From positions 1,153,501 to 1,217,500 of the forward strand of contig NC_041775.1 in the NCBI RefSeq assembly GCF_900090045.1: a DNA stretch of 64,000 bases, given 5' to 3'. Below are positions 1-15,500 of this stretch, piece after piece. Origin of the DNA: Plasmodium malariae. Lineage: Eukaryota > Apicomplexa > Aconoidasida > Haemosporida > Plasmodiidae. Below the pieces are notes generated by a model. It made no database searches, was not told the origin of the DNA, and saw only the letters and a program-made list of their open reading frames with translations. How positions within the stretch are numbered: position 1 is the stretch's first letter; every line of letters begins with the position of its first letter. A program made the translations under genes and the position numbers.

Positions 1-667
1 ACATTTTTAAATAATTCCTATTTTTTATTATTATTTTTATTTATATATGTATGAAAATGAGTTATACATTTGTGTTTTAGTTAATTCCCAGAGTTCTATT
101 TTAGCTATTTGTTTTGTTGATTTAGTAGTTTTGTTGTATATTTGTTTAATTTTTCATGTTTTCATTTTCATTTCAATACACATTTTAATTTTTAAAGATA
201 TAATGTTATTAGTTTCTATGATTATCCTGATCATGTAAATGTATATATTGCATATCTGTTCATTGGCTTATTAATTAGAATAACTTTTTGATAAAGAAAG
301 GAAATCATAAATTAAAGTGTTTAAAACGAATAATAAAATAATTTATTTCAGAACGTTTTTTTGAGAAGAAATATTTTTTAATGACAAATTTTAATTTCAT
401 TAGGTGATATATTTGATCCACGAAAAATGAATAATAACATTGAAGTGCTAATTATATATTGTAAATGGAAACAATATTTCATATCAAGTATCATTATATA
501 CACATATTCATTTTTTATTTTTTTATTTTATTCTATTTTTTTATCTTTTATTTCATGCTTTTTCAGTAATTTTTTATTTAATTCATTTTCATAAGTCTTA
601 ATGGTTATATTTCTTCTTTTCTTAATGAGCCACATAATACCAATGTAGAATAAAGTTAATTGGATGC

Positions 668-707
<40 letters not shown>

Positions 708-708
708 T
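668..708. repeat. (AT)n followed by a poly-T run
   Basis: About eleven AT dinucleotides run directly into an 18-19 nt T tract. The right arm of the inverted repeat lacks this expansion at the matching site (near 40940-40960), so it arose after the duplication or was lost there. Confidence 0.9.
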
Positions 709-3259
709 ACTTATCATATTTATCTTTTTAAACTTATTAAAATTATGCTATTCTGAAACTGAATAAGCTTTAAGATATTGTATATCAGTCTACTATATTA
801 AAATAATTACTAAAAATATATAGCGAGATAGAAAATAAAAAATATCATTAGCGTTTTTAGAAAAAGAATAATCTATGTAGTGTAATAAATATATATTATT
901 TTTAATATAATTTTTTCATATCTTCTTGTAAGTTACAATTAATTCCATTTGGGTATGCATTTTAATGCTGTATAAAACTTAGAAATGAATAATTATTATA
1001 ATAATAATATTACACTGGAAGTATATTTTTTCTTAATGTAATTTTATTAAATCAATATACATTCCATTTTGTCGCCTTAAAATTCCATTTGACACACTTC
1101 ATAGTTTGATGATTAAGCATAAAATTAAACTGTACCTGATTTAATATATGAAAACAGCGAACATAATTTTATAGTAAATAAAAAATGACTTATATATCAT
1201 ATGGAATTAAAAAGTACCATTTTATTAGTTTTATTGTAACGTTAACTATTCTTACATTTTACGTGGCTAACACATTAAATTATGACAAATGAATCATACA
1301 TTATTTTCAGTTGTATTTGATGATCGTATTATTTTATGAAAGAAAAAGAAAAAAATCATTAAAAATAATTCACATTTTATATTATAGCCCGTAAATATTT
1401 GTACTTGCGAAATTCTGTGAGTATTGAAAGTTTACATATGTTTTGTTTAGTTTGTTAGCTAGTCAACTTTTTGGATATTTTGTTAATTCATTACCGTGCT
1501 TAACGCTGATTTGATTAATAATACGTTCGAATATATATTTAATTATGTAGCATACACTACTTATCGTTTGCGCGTTCTAGAATATTTTTATTTATTTTAG
1601 GTGAAATAAATATATAATAGCTAATATTATTGTCAAAAAGAGGTCTATAAATGTACTATATTGTATGAAACATGGTATAAAATTAAAAATACAAATATGT
1701 CAAACATAAAAATTTAAATAAAAAAAATATACAATAAAGCATTTATAAAAAAATAAATTAATAAATTAAAAAAAAAAATTTTAATGAAACTTTAGTAAAA
1801 TATTACAATGATACAATTACTCTTATTTTCTTTGTTTTTTTACATTTTTTATAAATATTGTAACGTATGAGGTACTATAACTTTGTATGTGATGTAGTAT
1901 ATTATTTTTTATAAATAATTATTGTATATATTTTTTATAACTGAATTTTAATTAATTGTACTTAAGGTATATAATGAATATTAACATGAACTTAATGACT
2001 GTACACAATGATATAACTATGAAATATGTAAAAATACTCTTGAACTTTTTAAAATTTCTTTATTAAAATAATTTCCCTAATTAATTATATTATTTAAACT
2101 GTTGAACGATATAGAACTTAAATAAGTTTTGTTGAGCGTATTAAGAGATATTTTACTATTAAAATATATATTCATACATTTCAACTGAATTACTTACTCT
2201 TTTATATATAAGAGTGATTTGTGGGATAAAACCAGATTGAAATATACATTTAGTTAATAATAAAATTTTGTAATTTTAAAATTAGTTAATTTTTATACAT
2301 GATTATTTTTACTTTTTATTATTAAGTGTTCACGTTTCCCCTTTTAAAATTTATTCCTGCTGTTACATTTCGTTCATTCAGTAATCCAGTTTTAAATAGT
2401 CTTTTATTAATTGTCCTAATTTACAATATTATTTAATCTTAAAAAAGAGTATTATAATATTGTAAGGGCTCACAAATTATGTTTAAGCCTATTTTACAAG
2501 AATAAGTAATACTACATAATAATATTTATAAATTAATTATTTTTACACATGTCATAAATTAATATCTTTATGTTTGTTTATGGAATATCTTGATAGTATG
2601 TTAAATGTATAAAATTTATAAGTAACATGTACAGTTATAAGTAATTCCTATTAATATAAAATTATAATATATTCTTATGGCATATTGTGTAGATGAATCT
2701 ATTTATTCCGAATGTAATCATATGTTTTAATCATCATTTGTATAGAACGAAAATATGTAAGCTTGTAAGGGAAATATTAGGGTATATATTGTTGTGTTAT
2801 ATATTAATAAAGTGTACATATGTGTAATATGAACAATTTATGAATTCAGTTCATTTTTATACTCTTAAGATTTAAATTTTATTATAACTAAGGATTAATC
2901 TTGTTTGCTTTACAATAATAACATCATACTAAATGAATAAGTTCATAAATTTAATAAAATTTATGTTTCGCTTGTTAATAATGTCTTATCAAATTACAAC
3001 TTACTTTGATTATCATGATAATTTAGCTTCCATAATCAAACATAAAAAATAAATTGTGTTCCTTGATTAATTTGAGTTGATGGAATAACACATATATCAT
3101 TTCTATTATTAATAATTATTGTCTATTAACATAAATAATTATTAAATAATGAACTTAACTGAAAATGTGTGCAAGTGTAAATTAATAGGACAACATTCTA
3201 TAAATTACACAAAGTATAGTGTTATTGAATTAATAAACGAGAGTGTAAAAAATTACACT

Positions 3260-4990
3260 ATATAGAATTTTTATATGCTGTGTCTAATAGATTTTTACTT
3301 ATTATTATAAAATTATAGTCATTGAGCACAAGTTTATATAGATTTTTCATTTTTTTATGGAACAGTGGAATTTCATTATATTTTAGTAATGAACAAAGAT
3401 TTTACGGATTATTACTTGGATGATATTAAAAATAATTTGGATAAGTGTCCCTACATATATTAGAACGAAAAAAATAAATATTGCACTAACCTACCCAACT
3501 TTCATATATTTTATTAATATGAGTACAATAAATATATTTGTTTTATTCTTAACAGAATAAAATTTACTTTCTGTAATAAAATAATTTTAAAAATAGTAAA
3601 ACAAATATATGATCTCTTTGCATTTTTCTAAAATACAACCAAAATGATATAAGCAATGTTTATAACTGTTTAATTCGAAATTATTGACAGTCCTTAATCC
3701 CATAACTTTATTCAATTTATAAATATGTTGATTAAAATTATATTCAGGATTATACGTAATTCAGAATACTTTTGATTGTTCACTACTTTCATATTCTATT
3801 AAATTAGAATTTTTGCCAAAATTTTCTCCCGTTAACTTAGTATTATACGGTACCTTAGGGCGTTTTGTTAAATAAAAGGCATATTAAAAGTTTTATTGGT
3901 TTAACCGATGTATATTTTTATTATTTCCTTATATATTCAATAAATAAAATATAGAAAATGATCATCTTCATTTTTTAATTCATTTTGAATATATCGACAT
4001 TTTATTCTTAGATTTATCGATAAATTTTTAAGAACTGATAATTTCCTCTATAATTATATAACCCTAAGATATATGTGCAGTTATTGCAATATTTATTGAT
4101 ATAATAATTGCTATGATATTTCTCATGTATATTATTTGGGGCGCAAAACGTTTAAAACATTTTCCTGTAAATCAATAATAGAAAAATAATTATCAATATT
4201 TCTAAATGCACGATATAAATCATATGATTTTTATTATTGTATAACAACTATAGAATACTAAAATAATTGTTTATATGAATTATTTTAATGGAAAACTATA
4301 GTGTACAAATTCACACATTGTTTTTCATGGTAACTGTTAACAGTATGTCTCTATATTTGCATAACGTAGTTAAATCCTTTTTAGAATCATTAGATTTCCA
4401 AGTTTCATTTGCTGTAGGTCTATATTTTCTTCAACAAATTCTAAATATATTTTGTTCATAGGTAATTTAATTTTCATAAATATTAAGTATACAAGACTTT
4501 AAATATTACTTTATCATAGTGTGCTTCATTATAATTCTTTTCCGTCTTTTAGAATAACTTACATATATTTTCTATATGTTGTAATATTTGTCCATGTTTT
4601 GAAACATTATTCCTACTCATTACAGTTTTTATATTATTATATATTATTCTGAAGAAAATTATAATATTTTTTATCATTTAGTATTACTATATTATGTTGT
4701 TTTGTATATATTTTTATAGAATTATTCTTTGTGTTCATCTTTATAACATTCACCTTTTAAGGGATTTTCCATTTTGTTTTAAAGGTCATTAATGTATATG
4801 ACATAAAAATTACCATCTTTTATTTTTACACATAACTAATGGATCAAGTAATTACAACACTTACTGCAATTAATAACCATAATGTATTTTAAGGAATTCT
4901 AAATGTACTTCCTGATTTTCTACTAATTTTTTAATGATACAATAAATTAAACGAATATTGCTCTTATATTGCAATCCTAATAAGTTTCAT
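3260..4990 (-). pseudogene. Decayed two-part gene, pir-like second half (left-arm copy)
   Basis: This is the left-arm copy of the relic at 36600-38360. Translation on the minus strand gives short pieces matching the other copy, including FYVIYIND, NKMENPLKGECYKDEH and LNDKK in the first half. The second half has a pir-like piece equivalent to the right copy's YWIY segment. Stops interrupt the frame every 10-30 codons. The copy is more decayed than its partner: the Cys-rich stretch open in the right copy is broken here. An acceptor-like poly-pyrimidine tract ending TATAG is conserved in both copies near 5070 (minus) and 36530 (plus), which suggests an original multi-exon gene. I cannot name the family of the first half. 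Confidence 0.55.
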
Positions 4991-7919
4991 AGGATAATAT
5001 GTTGAATATGAGGAATCTATATTATTATATATTATCCATTGAACATTTTATTATATTAATATTATTCTATAGAAAAAAGTAAAATTAAAATTTGCATTAA
5101 TTTATAAACTTTTATTTTAAGGATAATCTTTTTGATTCTGTTTAATGAGACATAAAATAAACAAATAATATGACACAAACAGTTATTTTAGAAGAAAAAA
5201 TAATATTTACCCCAACATTTCCAATATTGTACGAATACTATTCACTATTTCTACAGTCACGTTAATTAATAACCAGAGAACTTTTTATCATTATATGAAA
5301 AAAAATATATATCAAAAATGATATTTCACGTTCTACTGACATATTAAATATTCTTTTTTACTGGATATGAAATACAAATAAATATTTCTTAATCCTAAAT
5401 GTTATTTAATAATATTTCATTATTAATTTAGAGTAGTGTTATTATTAATATATGAAAGACAACTTATTAATTAAAGTAAAACTAAAATTACCATTTAACT
5501 ATAATATTACACGGTAAAATAATAATATATAAGATATTCTTTTATGCATTTACCCTATAATTCCATTAAAATAATGCAACATGGAGCAAAATGTTTTTAA
5601 ATATTCGTGAGGATAAATTATAATATACATAATAAAATAATTATTTGTTCTTGCGTTTATTTTAAGGCATTGAATGAATATACATTTGGAGTTATGAAAC
5701 TTTTCTTTATAGTTAATAATGTGTCTATTTTATTTAAAGATATGTAACTTCAAATATTTCGTAAAAATTTGCTTAAATAGTTTACATATTTACATATATT
5801 TTTCCACAGTTTACAGAAAGGATATTAAAATTTTGTAAAATATTATAACTGATGAAATATATTAGTTAACGGTTAATATAATGCATTAAAAATATTACGT
5901 TTTTTTATTAAATCGTAGATATTTATTATAGGAAATATTTACTTAATTATAATATTGTTTTTTTTTTTAAATGGTCTACATATGATAATTACAATATTAC
6001 ATCTTCCTTTTCTATTCATTTTAAATAATATGGAAATTAAAACATCATTTTCTCGATAATATTTGTCATTAATAGTATAAACGTTTTGGTAAATATAATA
6101 TTTAAAATATATTTGTAGGGGAAGAAAAATAATCGATGTACTTGGTAAAAAAAAAAATTATTGATGGAAATACAAATAAATTAACATAAGTTAAAACGAA
6201 TGCGTTATAAATGTATTTATGTATAAAACATAACAGAAATATTGATGCTTATCAAATAGAATACAACTTCACATAATCCTTACAATACATATGAAAAAAT
6301 GAAAATATACTAAATTGAGTTCTCTATTTTTTTCAGATAGTTAAACAGTAATAATAAGTGATATTATTATATTCTTGTATTTGCTTATGTATCTTTGGTA
6401 TTAGTTTTTTTTAACTTCATATCATAATAATTCTGATATTTTATAGTATTTTTGAAAATAAAAAGAAAGTAAGCATCAAAAAATATTTCTTACATTTTTT
6501 GAACATTTATTTTTTAATGTATAACTCAAATCCATTTTTAAAATTATGTATTCGCTATAATTATATAATATCATAACCCATTTAAAAAAAATATATATAT
6601 TTGAATTTTTTATTATTTTTTAAAATTATTATTCTATCAGAATTTATTTCAGTGTTATTATGTATAAACTAAAAAAAAATAATAACGGTTATATAACACA
6701 CTATTAACTATCATACATATTAATATTTGGAAATATTCACGACATTAAAAATTTGTCATTATTTTTGAAAAATCGAAAAATGTTATAAAAATAAGTCTTC
6801 ATCCTTTTTTATTTTTATGTATTTTCTGTATATTTTTAACTAAACTGGTTTATCCATTTTATGATATTCATACAGTTGTAATAATTGCGCAATTTATTTT
6901 TTACATTACATTACATTTGACTTATTAGTGGCCAATAAAAGGGGAAAACAAAAAGAATATATGCATCTGATAATTAAAGAAAAATGAAGCATATTAATAG
7001 CATACATAATACTCTGTATATATTCAATATGCATTCAATAGTGGTTTCACACAATAAAACGTAATATTCTTGTATAATGTTATTCTTTTTTTTTATAAAA
7101 CTTTTATTCATTAAAGAATAATTATTCTTCTTAGCATTGTTAAAAAATAAAAATATCTAAATTTTAACAAATTTCAAAAAATCATTAAATGCTGAATGAT
7201 ACAAATATTAATGATAGTTAAATAATATATATTTTTTAATGTAATGTAATATATTCATTTCTATTTAATATATATGTTATGATAACATCATATTTCCGGA
7301 AGTAAATGCATAAAATTTAAGTAACACATTACCTGTTCACAAAAATTAAAACTTCAGAAGTATATTTACTATTTTAGTTGTCTATTACACATGCCTCAGT
7401 GGTAATGTTATGACCAAGCACACTGTAGGTATATTATAATATATGTATTTAATGTGATGAAATATTATTTGTATATTTTTTTTTCTTCGTATTTTTGTGG
7501 TTAATATATTTATTTAAATACAAAATAAATTGTTAAATATGAAAGTAAAATATATTTTTATAATTTATCTAAAATAAATTTTACTTTATTTTGAAGATAT
7601 TTGTTTAAAAGAAAAAAAAAAGATTATTAACAAAAAATATATAATTTAATTAACTAAAAAGAAAAAAAAGAAAAAGAAATTTTGCCATTATATAAATATG
7701 AATCTAAATTTACCAAAAATAAATACATGTATAAGAGTAATCTTTAAAGAATAAATATATGTTTTTTTAATCTTTTTTTTTTTCTTAATAAAAAGGAACA
7801 CGGATATAACATGATTTGTAAGCCTCTCAATATCCTTTTACTAAGTAAGCATTTTATATTATAATTAGTCTAATAAGTATTACGTGGTTCAATAATTTAA
7901 ATAAAGCCTCCTTTTTTTC

Positions 7920-8660
7920 GAATTTTTATTTGAATATGTTGCATGTACCCAAAAAATTCCTGCGTTGCCTTCAAGAAACGTGTAACTATATGTTTCTTTT
8001 GGTAGAATTTTATAAATTCATCTTTCTATAGTAATAAACTAGCGTAAAAATGAAAATATGAAATGTGCAAAATACACTTAATTTATATTAAAAAAATTTT
8101 GATCAAAAAAAATATACTTAGTACCATAAAACATTTACATTTTAGAATTAAACTTATATTCACATTATAAAGATTAAAAAAAGAAGTATTCCAAGAGTTA
8201 CAAAAATTACTAACAGTAAGGAGTAGAGATTATCTTTTGGTAATTCCTTAATAAGATATTTCGATGTATTAGATAAAACTTTTTTAGCATTATTCGGTGA
8301 ATGAACTTGATAAATTGAGTGTTCTGTTCTTAAATTAGATACACCATAAAGATATTGTCATAATACACTTTTTTTTATCTTTAATGGACATTTTATTATC
8401 TCAGTATAATTTAAGATATTATATCTTTTATATTTTTTTTTATGTTTAAAAAAGTCTTTACAGGTTTCATCAAAATCTACATGTTCAACATAATATTTAC
8501 AACATCGATATATACTTTTTATATAGACTGTATATATAAATTGTATTTACAAAATATATCATTTTTATTTGTATTGGACTCAATCTCACTTTCAAAAACT
8601 TCGTACTTTTTAAAAAATTTTGGTAAATCTTTCTTTACTTTAAATTTTTTGAAATTTATA
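7920..8660 (-). pseudogene. pir relic (PIR-family surface protein)
   Basis: The minus strand from about 8660 reads KDLPKFFKKYEVFESEIES, like the start of the large exon of the intact pir at 62.8-63.9 kb (ILKELPEYKQYDDLY). It reaches a stop and then shifts frame. A second frame runs through EHVDFDETCKDFFKHKKKYK, one TGA, and LIKELPKDNLYSLL into a hydrophobic segment ending LFLIFIM, with a stop at 8160-8162. The layout is that of pir: Cys-bearing helical ectodomain, then one membrane segment. About 170 codons remain against 274 in the intact exon, so an internal deletion is likely. A possible cytoplasmic-tail exon with a CTATAG acceptor lies at about 7925-8028, but its frame is uncertain. Confidence 0.65.
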
Positions 8661-9179
8661 TTGAGATAAAAACAATATTAATAGTAGCTTCCATCTGACT
8701 AACTATTAATACTATATCCTACATAGAGAATTATGTTACCAATTTTGTAGATCACAAAGATTATTTGAATTGGCGCCGAACCTTTTCCAAGTATTATTAA
8801 ACAGTTAATGAATGTAATATTAGCACAGGTCGTTACTCTTTTTGCTGTTCATATTATACAGTTTTCTTAAATTTTTTATTATCATTTTACAAAGTTTATT
8901 ATTTTAGAGGTAACCCTTTTCCAACTTATATGCACGTTTATAATCACTACATTATTAATCTATATTATCCCTTCTATTCAACTGATTATTTACATATTAT
9001 ATGCAGGTAACATTTCTAAGACGGTTACACGATTATAAATACGGTTAATAGTGTTATATAAATGCATATATATTCTTTTTGTTGATATAATTTTGTATTT
9101 TATTTGATGAACTATGGAACATTAAAATAAATAATTATATAAAGTACTTTTACAAAAAAATTATAATATACATATATAA

Positions 9180-9271
9180 GTGATTCTTTAGATTCATCTC
9201 TATTAATTCCATTAATATCTTTTTGTGACTTTTATTCTCCCTGGACTTTTGCTTTCGTTTTTCTTTTTTTC

Positions 9272-9308
<37 letters not shown>

Positions 9309-9550
9309 TTTTGATATAAATAATTCATGAATGGATAAGATTTACTCTAAGTATGGGGATATATGTGGACATTTATTATGTATGAGAGATATCTCCGAAT
9401 TACTGAATGACTGGTTCAAAGTTATTTATTTCTTCATTATATGCGTCTGAATTATTTTACTTATTTATTTTCTTGTATAATAAAAGTGTATTCTTTATAT
9501 AGACAAAACACTTGTTCTTCTTATTGGTCTTATCATTCTTCATTTAGCGT
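9180..9550 (-). pseudogene. Weak coding traces, family unknown
   Basis: Minus-strand translation gives short open, charge-rich pieces (KNDKTNKKNKCFVYIKN, then NSDAYNEEINNFEPVIQ near 9400-9550; QKDINGINRDESKESLIY near 9180-9225) separated by stops and by a long pyrimidine tract at 9258-9312. The codon mix is less AT-biased than the surrounding sequence. No family is recognisable, and this could be chance. Confidence 0.25.
9258..9312. repeat. TTTTC-type pyrimidine tract
   Basis: A pure pyrimidine run built of four to five TTTTC units followed by a T run of about 21. This is low-complexity DNA with a strong purine/pyrimidine strand bias. Confidence 0.9.
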
Positions 9551-9599
9551 TTTATAATTTAATAACTTTCAAAAAAAAGAAATAGTTTTTTGTTTTTTA

Positions 9600-12500
9600 T
9601 AAATACAACTTCTTCAATATTAAAATATTTATTAATGAATTTTTCAGAGAACGATCTATTAATAATAAAAGTCAACATATTATAGAGCATTTTAGCAGTA
9701 TTATAACAAATATATTAGTGTATTACGTTGCTATGTAATAACGAGTTCATATATTGATATATGATTCCGTTATTCAATATTTTTGAGGCTTAAAATATAT
9801 TATTTAAACTTTTTAAAGCTTTTTTATGTTTATAATTAAGTTCACCAATATTTTCAGTATAATCGAAAAATTATGCTGTAATATTGTTAAATTTATAGGT
9901 TTTTTTTTCATAACCAACATATCATAAAATAATCTAATCATTTATTATTGGTTCTTTTTCAAACACTTAACATAAAACCAAAAAAAAAAAAAAAAGTTTT
10001 GACATATAATTATTATTACAACGGATTATAGATATAATAGGAATTCCATATTATACGGATAAATGTAACAATTTTAGTTAAAATGAAGAACTTTATTCTT
10101 TTTTTCATTGACTGCTCGTTCATTAGTATTACATGTTCAGTAATAAAAGTGTTAATTACGTGTTTATGTTTTCAACTATAAAATCTATCATCTGAATTAT
10201 AATTTTCTTTTGATAGCGTTTATTTATTTTCTAAACATATTAAATAATATATATACGTATATAATTCATGTTAAAGAGTTAAAAAAAAAAAAAAGTAACT
10301 TCAAAAATAATTTAGTAAGTTTTTCATAAAAGGAAATTTTTAGAAAACAAATTTTAAATGAAATAATTTTAGTAGTTTATCATAAATATTTAGGATATAT
10401 AAACTATTTATTTTAAAGTATATTAAATAAAACTTTTTTTTCTTATTAATCTTTTTTAAATAAATAAAACTATTTCTCCAATTTTGGAAATTTTTAAGAA
10501 GCTTAATGTATAAATATATATATGATCTATATTACCATGAGTATAGGAACTATTACGAATTTTAAGTATATTTTCATACCAATATTTCTATTTTTCTATA
10601 AATTTAGTGTTATGGAAACATTGCTTCTTATAGTTGAATTTTAATTATAACTGTAATAAAAAAAAATCGGTAAGGAAATAAAATTAAGAAAAATTACTTT
10701 TAATTATAAATCATTTTAAGATATTGGAAAACAATTACTTAGGCGAATGTATCATTCTGTAAACATTACTATGTTAAAAATTTAAACAATAAATCTATTA
10801 CCAAACAAATAAATGTGTTTATATTTTTAAAGTTCTACTATGCCATGGATTTCACTTTTATATCTTAATTTTTGTTTGTATCTAATTTGTAGAATATTTT
10901 ATTATTACTAAATAAAAGAACACAAAAATATATGAATTAGAATTTTTTTTTAATACATTAAAATAAGTTTTTATAAATTTTGTACTTTTAATAAAATGTT
11001 TAAACATAAATTTCAACGAAATAACATTTACTTTACAATTAATAATTATTTGGATTTAACGTTTAGAACCGCATTAATATAATTATTCTATAGAAACTAC
11101 TCTGAGAATTGTTGTATTATATGATTTTTTTATCAAATATTAAATGAAAGTACAATGCAAAATATTACATATATATGTGACAATAGATTAATGTATGAGT
11201 AAATTTGACTCTTGAAATAATAACAGCTTTTAATAAGAACAAAATAATTACATGTGAAATTTTAGGATAGTTATAATTTTGAAACTTAAAAAAACAGGAA
11301 CACGTGTATTGTAACAAAATTCTTTCTTCACTTTCTTTACATCTTCTAGAATATGACTTTAATAGTACATTTTTTTTTTTTTTTTACATTAAAATTGTCT
11401 TCATATAATATATGGGATTAAATATATCAAAATTATTGAAAATGCATATATAAATTAAAAATTTTTACAATAAATTATTTTTTAGAAAATATATTTAAAT
11501 AAAGTTAAAATTGAATATCATAAAAAAAGGGCATTTGGATGTTTTTATGTTTTTAACGCAATAATCATATAATTGAATAATAGCGAATAAATGAGTTTAC
11601 ATATTATAAATTAAAGTTTTGATATACATTTGAAACTATGTTTTTATTATTTTTAGATTATAAAATGATTGTTTGAATGTATATTTAGTAGTGTTTAATT
11701 TACAATTTACATGGATTATTTATTTATCACTCCTCTACTACATAACAATGAAATAATTAAAAAAGAATAATGGAGTTACAAATAAACAGTTCTTTATCTT
11801 TCTTGTACGTAGTTTTTACCAATACAGTATTAAGAAATTTTTGGCATTGGAAAATAATATATGCATTAAACAATGATGTCAGGTTTTAAAAATTTTTGAA
11901 GTACAAATGAAGGATAAGCTACTATACTTAATATATAAGAAAATTGAATTATTTTTTCTTTTTTATTAGGTCATGTGTATAATATCATATGAATTTTATT
12001 CTTTTTTAGGAATAAAATATACAATCTCATTTGTTAATTGTGGAAATATATATTAAGAAATAAATTTATATAGTGAATAATTTTTATATGTATTTTTTTT
12101 TTTTTTTTTAATTATCTTATTTAATAATATAAGAATATTATATGTTATGTGTATAAAAATATATATTTTCTATATTTAATAATAATTGTTATTCTAATAT
12201 TTTATAAACCACAAAAAAATGTAATCTATATATATTTTTATGTATTATGTTATATTCCTGAAACAGCAAAATGATTGGATTTTAGTGTATTATATCATGT
12301 ATGATATACATGGTAAATATTTGAAATAGAAACAATGAATGTAAGAACATAAATGGAATTTTGAGTAGTTTATTATAATATAGCATAGTTAAAATAACTT
12401 ATGAAATACAAATATAGTTTCGTCAGAATATTATATGTATGTATAATGTGTACAGTAATAACCTTTTGGTAGCATTATAACTTGTTATAAATAATTATTA

Positions 12501-15500
12501 TTGTGTTTACTATTCTATATCTGATAATTTCTGACATATCTAATAGAATGTATACATTTTTTATTATTTATTTTATGCAGTGAGCATATAAATTTTTAGA
12601 AAAATATCAGTTTTATGTAGATGAGATTAGCTTTAGAAATATTCCTTAAAGCTTAACATGTAAAAAAAATTTTAAATATACTTTTAATTAATGCATAATG
12701 TATTCTGAAAGTGTGAATTATGTATTTTATTTAATCTGTTATACACATCATTCGTAGAAAATTTTCTCTGTTATTTCATACGTACAATTAAAAAATAATG
12801 TCATGAATAGAGAATATATTTCATGAGAATAAATAAAAAACTATTTTAAATAAATAAATAGGATAATATCATTTTGTGTATACGAAAACTGAATAAAAAT
12901 AAATTATATGATAATAAAAAATAAAAGGCGCTTTTGTAATTATGGGATATTTGGTATATAGTAATAAGTTAATAAAAAAAAAAAAAAACGAATACATTTT
13001 GAAAAAACATATGTTTAACTAATAATATTTGAATGTTTGTGTATATATTGGATATTGATAATAAAATTATAAATGGTATGTGAACAGACGAACATTTTTG
13101 TACTTAGAAATATTTTATGAACAATAATAAATGAAATATATGGGCAATTAGAATTCAAGGAAAATTTTAAAATATAAAAATGGTTGGAATATATTTTTAA
13201 ATTTATATTTTTCTTATATATTTCTTAATAGATAATTGAATATGCCTTAATTAATAATAATAATAATAAGTTTTTTTCTTTTGAAGCGAATATATATTAT
13301 TTAATTATAAATTTTTTATGGAGTTCAGGGGTTTGTAAAAATTTTTTTTATATACTAATATTTTCTGTTCATGTTTTAAATGGGAATTGTAAATAAAATT
13401 TTAGATTATATTTACTTATTAAATATATATTTAATGTATCAAGAAGATAAGAAAAATATTATTTTTTTTTCATAAAATTAGTAAGATGAAACTAAAAAGT
13501 AATATTCATTCATAATACATATTTTAACAATAATTAATTTTAAAAATTCTATGGATATATATTAATTAAGCGTTATGTATATTAAAATGAATAAAATTTG
13601 ATAAAATAATTATTTTTAATATATGTACACTATTAAATCGTTTTACGAAAGGTATTACAATAATATATCATAAAAGAAACAAATTATTGTTTATAATTTT
13701 TTTTTTTTTTTTTTAATATAGCAGTATTATTTAGTATTATTACAACTACGTAGTAAATAAATAAACATAATATAAAAAAATACGTAACCTGGAAATGTAA
13801 ATATATTAATAATAGTGAAAAAATAGGATATTCAGATTAGAAAATTATTGCAAATATAATATAATAAAAGGAAGAAAAATACATTAGCATTGTATTATAA
13901 AGGAACATGAATCTATCGAATAATGCAATATACAGGAACGATAAAAATGAAGAAGTGAAAATAGGTGCATTAACTTCGATATTTGTTGATGAAATATGAA
14001 AAAAAGTATTAAAAAATATACTTTAAAAAACACGCATTTAATAAGGCGTATAAAATGGTATAAAAAAAAAAAAGAAAAAAACTAAAATTATTATCATATA
14101 ATTTATTTTCCAATGAAAAAGAAAATATAGCAAAAAATTAATGAGAAAAAAAAAATATATATATATTTCATCACATTTATCACTTCTGTTTAGTGCAACA
14201 AATACGTTAACAAATTAATATTTATAAAATATAATTTATATAAAATATATTTATTTCAGTATTTATTTATTAATATAAAAATATAGTATTTAATAACATT
14301 ATTTATTATTTATAATTAGAATTCTGCTTGTTGAGTAAAATTAACAATTAATTTTGATATTTTTATTCCTGTTGTTTATAAAATTCTTTGGAAAATAAAA
14401 TTTAATATGTATAATATTATTATAAAAAACGTTTTTATATTCTTAAATTAAAGAAGCCATATTAATATAGTAAGAATTAAAAATATAATTCCTTTATCTT
14501 ATGTAGTCAAAAGTAATAATAAATTATTTTTTTTGGTTATTTGTTATATATAAAAAAAAATTTCTTTGATATATACAATACTTCATCAGAATTTCTTAGT
14601 TATATCATATTTTTATATATGCTTATTTTTTTATTACGTATTTTTATTTTTTTATAAAATGTATTATATTTATTAATTATTTACATTATTACATGCGTAA
14701 ATGCTTTTTTATAGTATTACTAGCTGTAATTGTAATTTAATGCTTATAAGTTAGTGTAATATATAAAATTATAACAATAATTATGAATTACAGTAAAAAT
14801 ATTATAATTATTTTATATTAGATTAAGTGAAATTTCATTTTATGTGTTAATTTGATATGTTAATTTTTTAATTATTTTTTATTAATATTGGAGAATGAAC
14901 GCAGGAATTTTAATTGATATATTAGAGTATTATATATATGGGAGAAGTAAAGGTTTGATAAAAATATTGTATAAAATAATAAAAGAGTTAAAATTCATTT
15001 AATTTTTTCACTGATACATTGGTAACTATATGCACTGCATTCTTATTAAATCAATTTTTCTTGTATATGTAGTGCTATATTTAGAAATTTTTAAGATATT
15101 TTTAATATGAGACGTTTATCAGAGTATATATGGTAACTGTATGAATATAGATTCTATATAATTTTTGTATTATTTACATTATTATATTTATTTATTTTCT
15201 TACGTATTTTCTAGTAATTTAGCTTTGTTCTTATTTTGTTATGCATTGTCTTGTTATGGTAAATATAATATTTTGTTCACATTTCCTTATAAGAATTATG
15301 AGCTGTTTCCATTATAGACAATGTTTGATGTATTGCTGGAAAGATATTACACTTTTATATAAATACAAGTTATTTTTAATTTCTTATACTTGAACTGTTC
15401 TATTTCTTTCGATATATCAATGTCATGGTTAATTAGTTGTATAGAGAGGTATTTTATTTCATATAATTATTATATTTATTTGAGTAATACTGGAATTTTA

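Larger units (their letters stand above)
600..7430 (-). repeat. Left arm of an ancient ~6.8 kb inverted repeat
   Basis: Read on the minus strand, this block aligns base against base, with many substitutions and small indels, to 34180-41030 on the plus strand. I followed the match by eye in consecutive pieces. Anchors are an exact 20-mer at 4946-4965 (minus) and 36633-36652 (plus), a 12-mer GCATCCAATTAA at 656-667 (minus) and 40963-40974 (plus), and a 15-mer at 6986-7000 (minus) and 34607-34621 (plus). Coordinate sums stay near 41,600-41,650 throughout, as expected of one inverted repeat. Homology may continue to the window's left edge. It is lost inward of about 7430. The arm contains a decayed gene (about 3260-5000). 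Confidence 0.85.

Noticed and set aside
47..238. 63-codon hydrophobic plus-strand ORF at the left edge
   Set aside because: No splice context, no charged domain, Ile/Leu/Phe/Val-rich by composition, and no family feature. It could be a relic but nothing supports it.
8442..8669. 75-codon plus-strand ORF
   Set aside because: It is antisense to the pir relic on the minus strand, whose translation explains the open frame.
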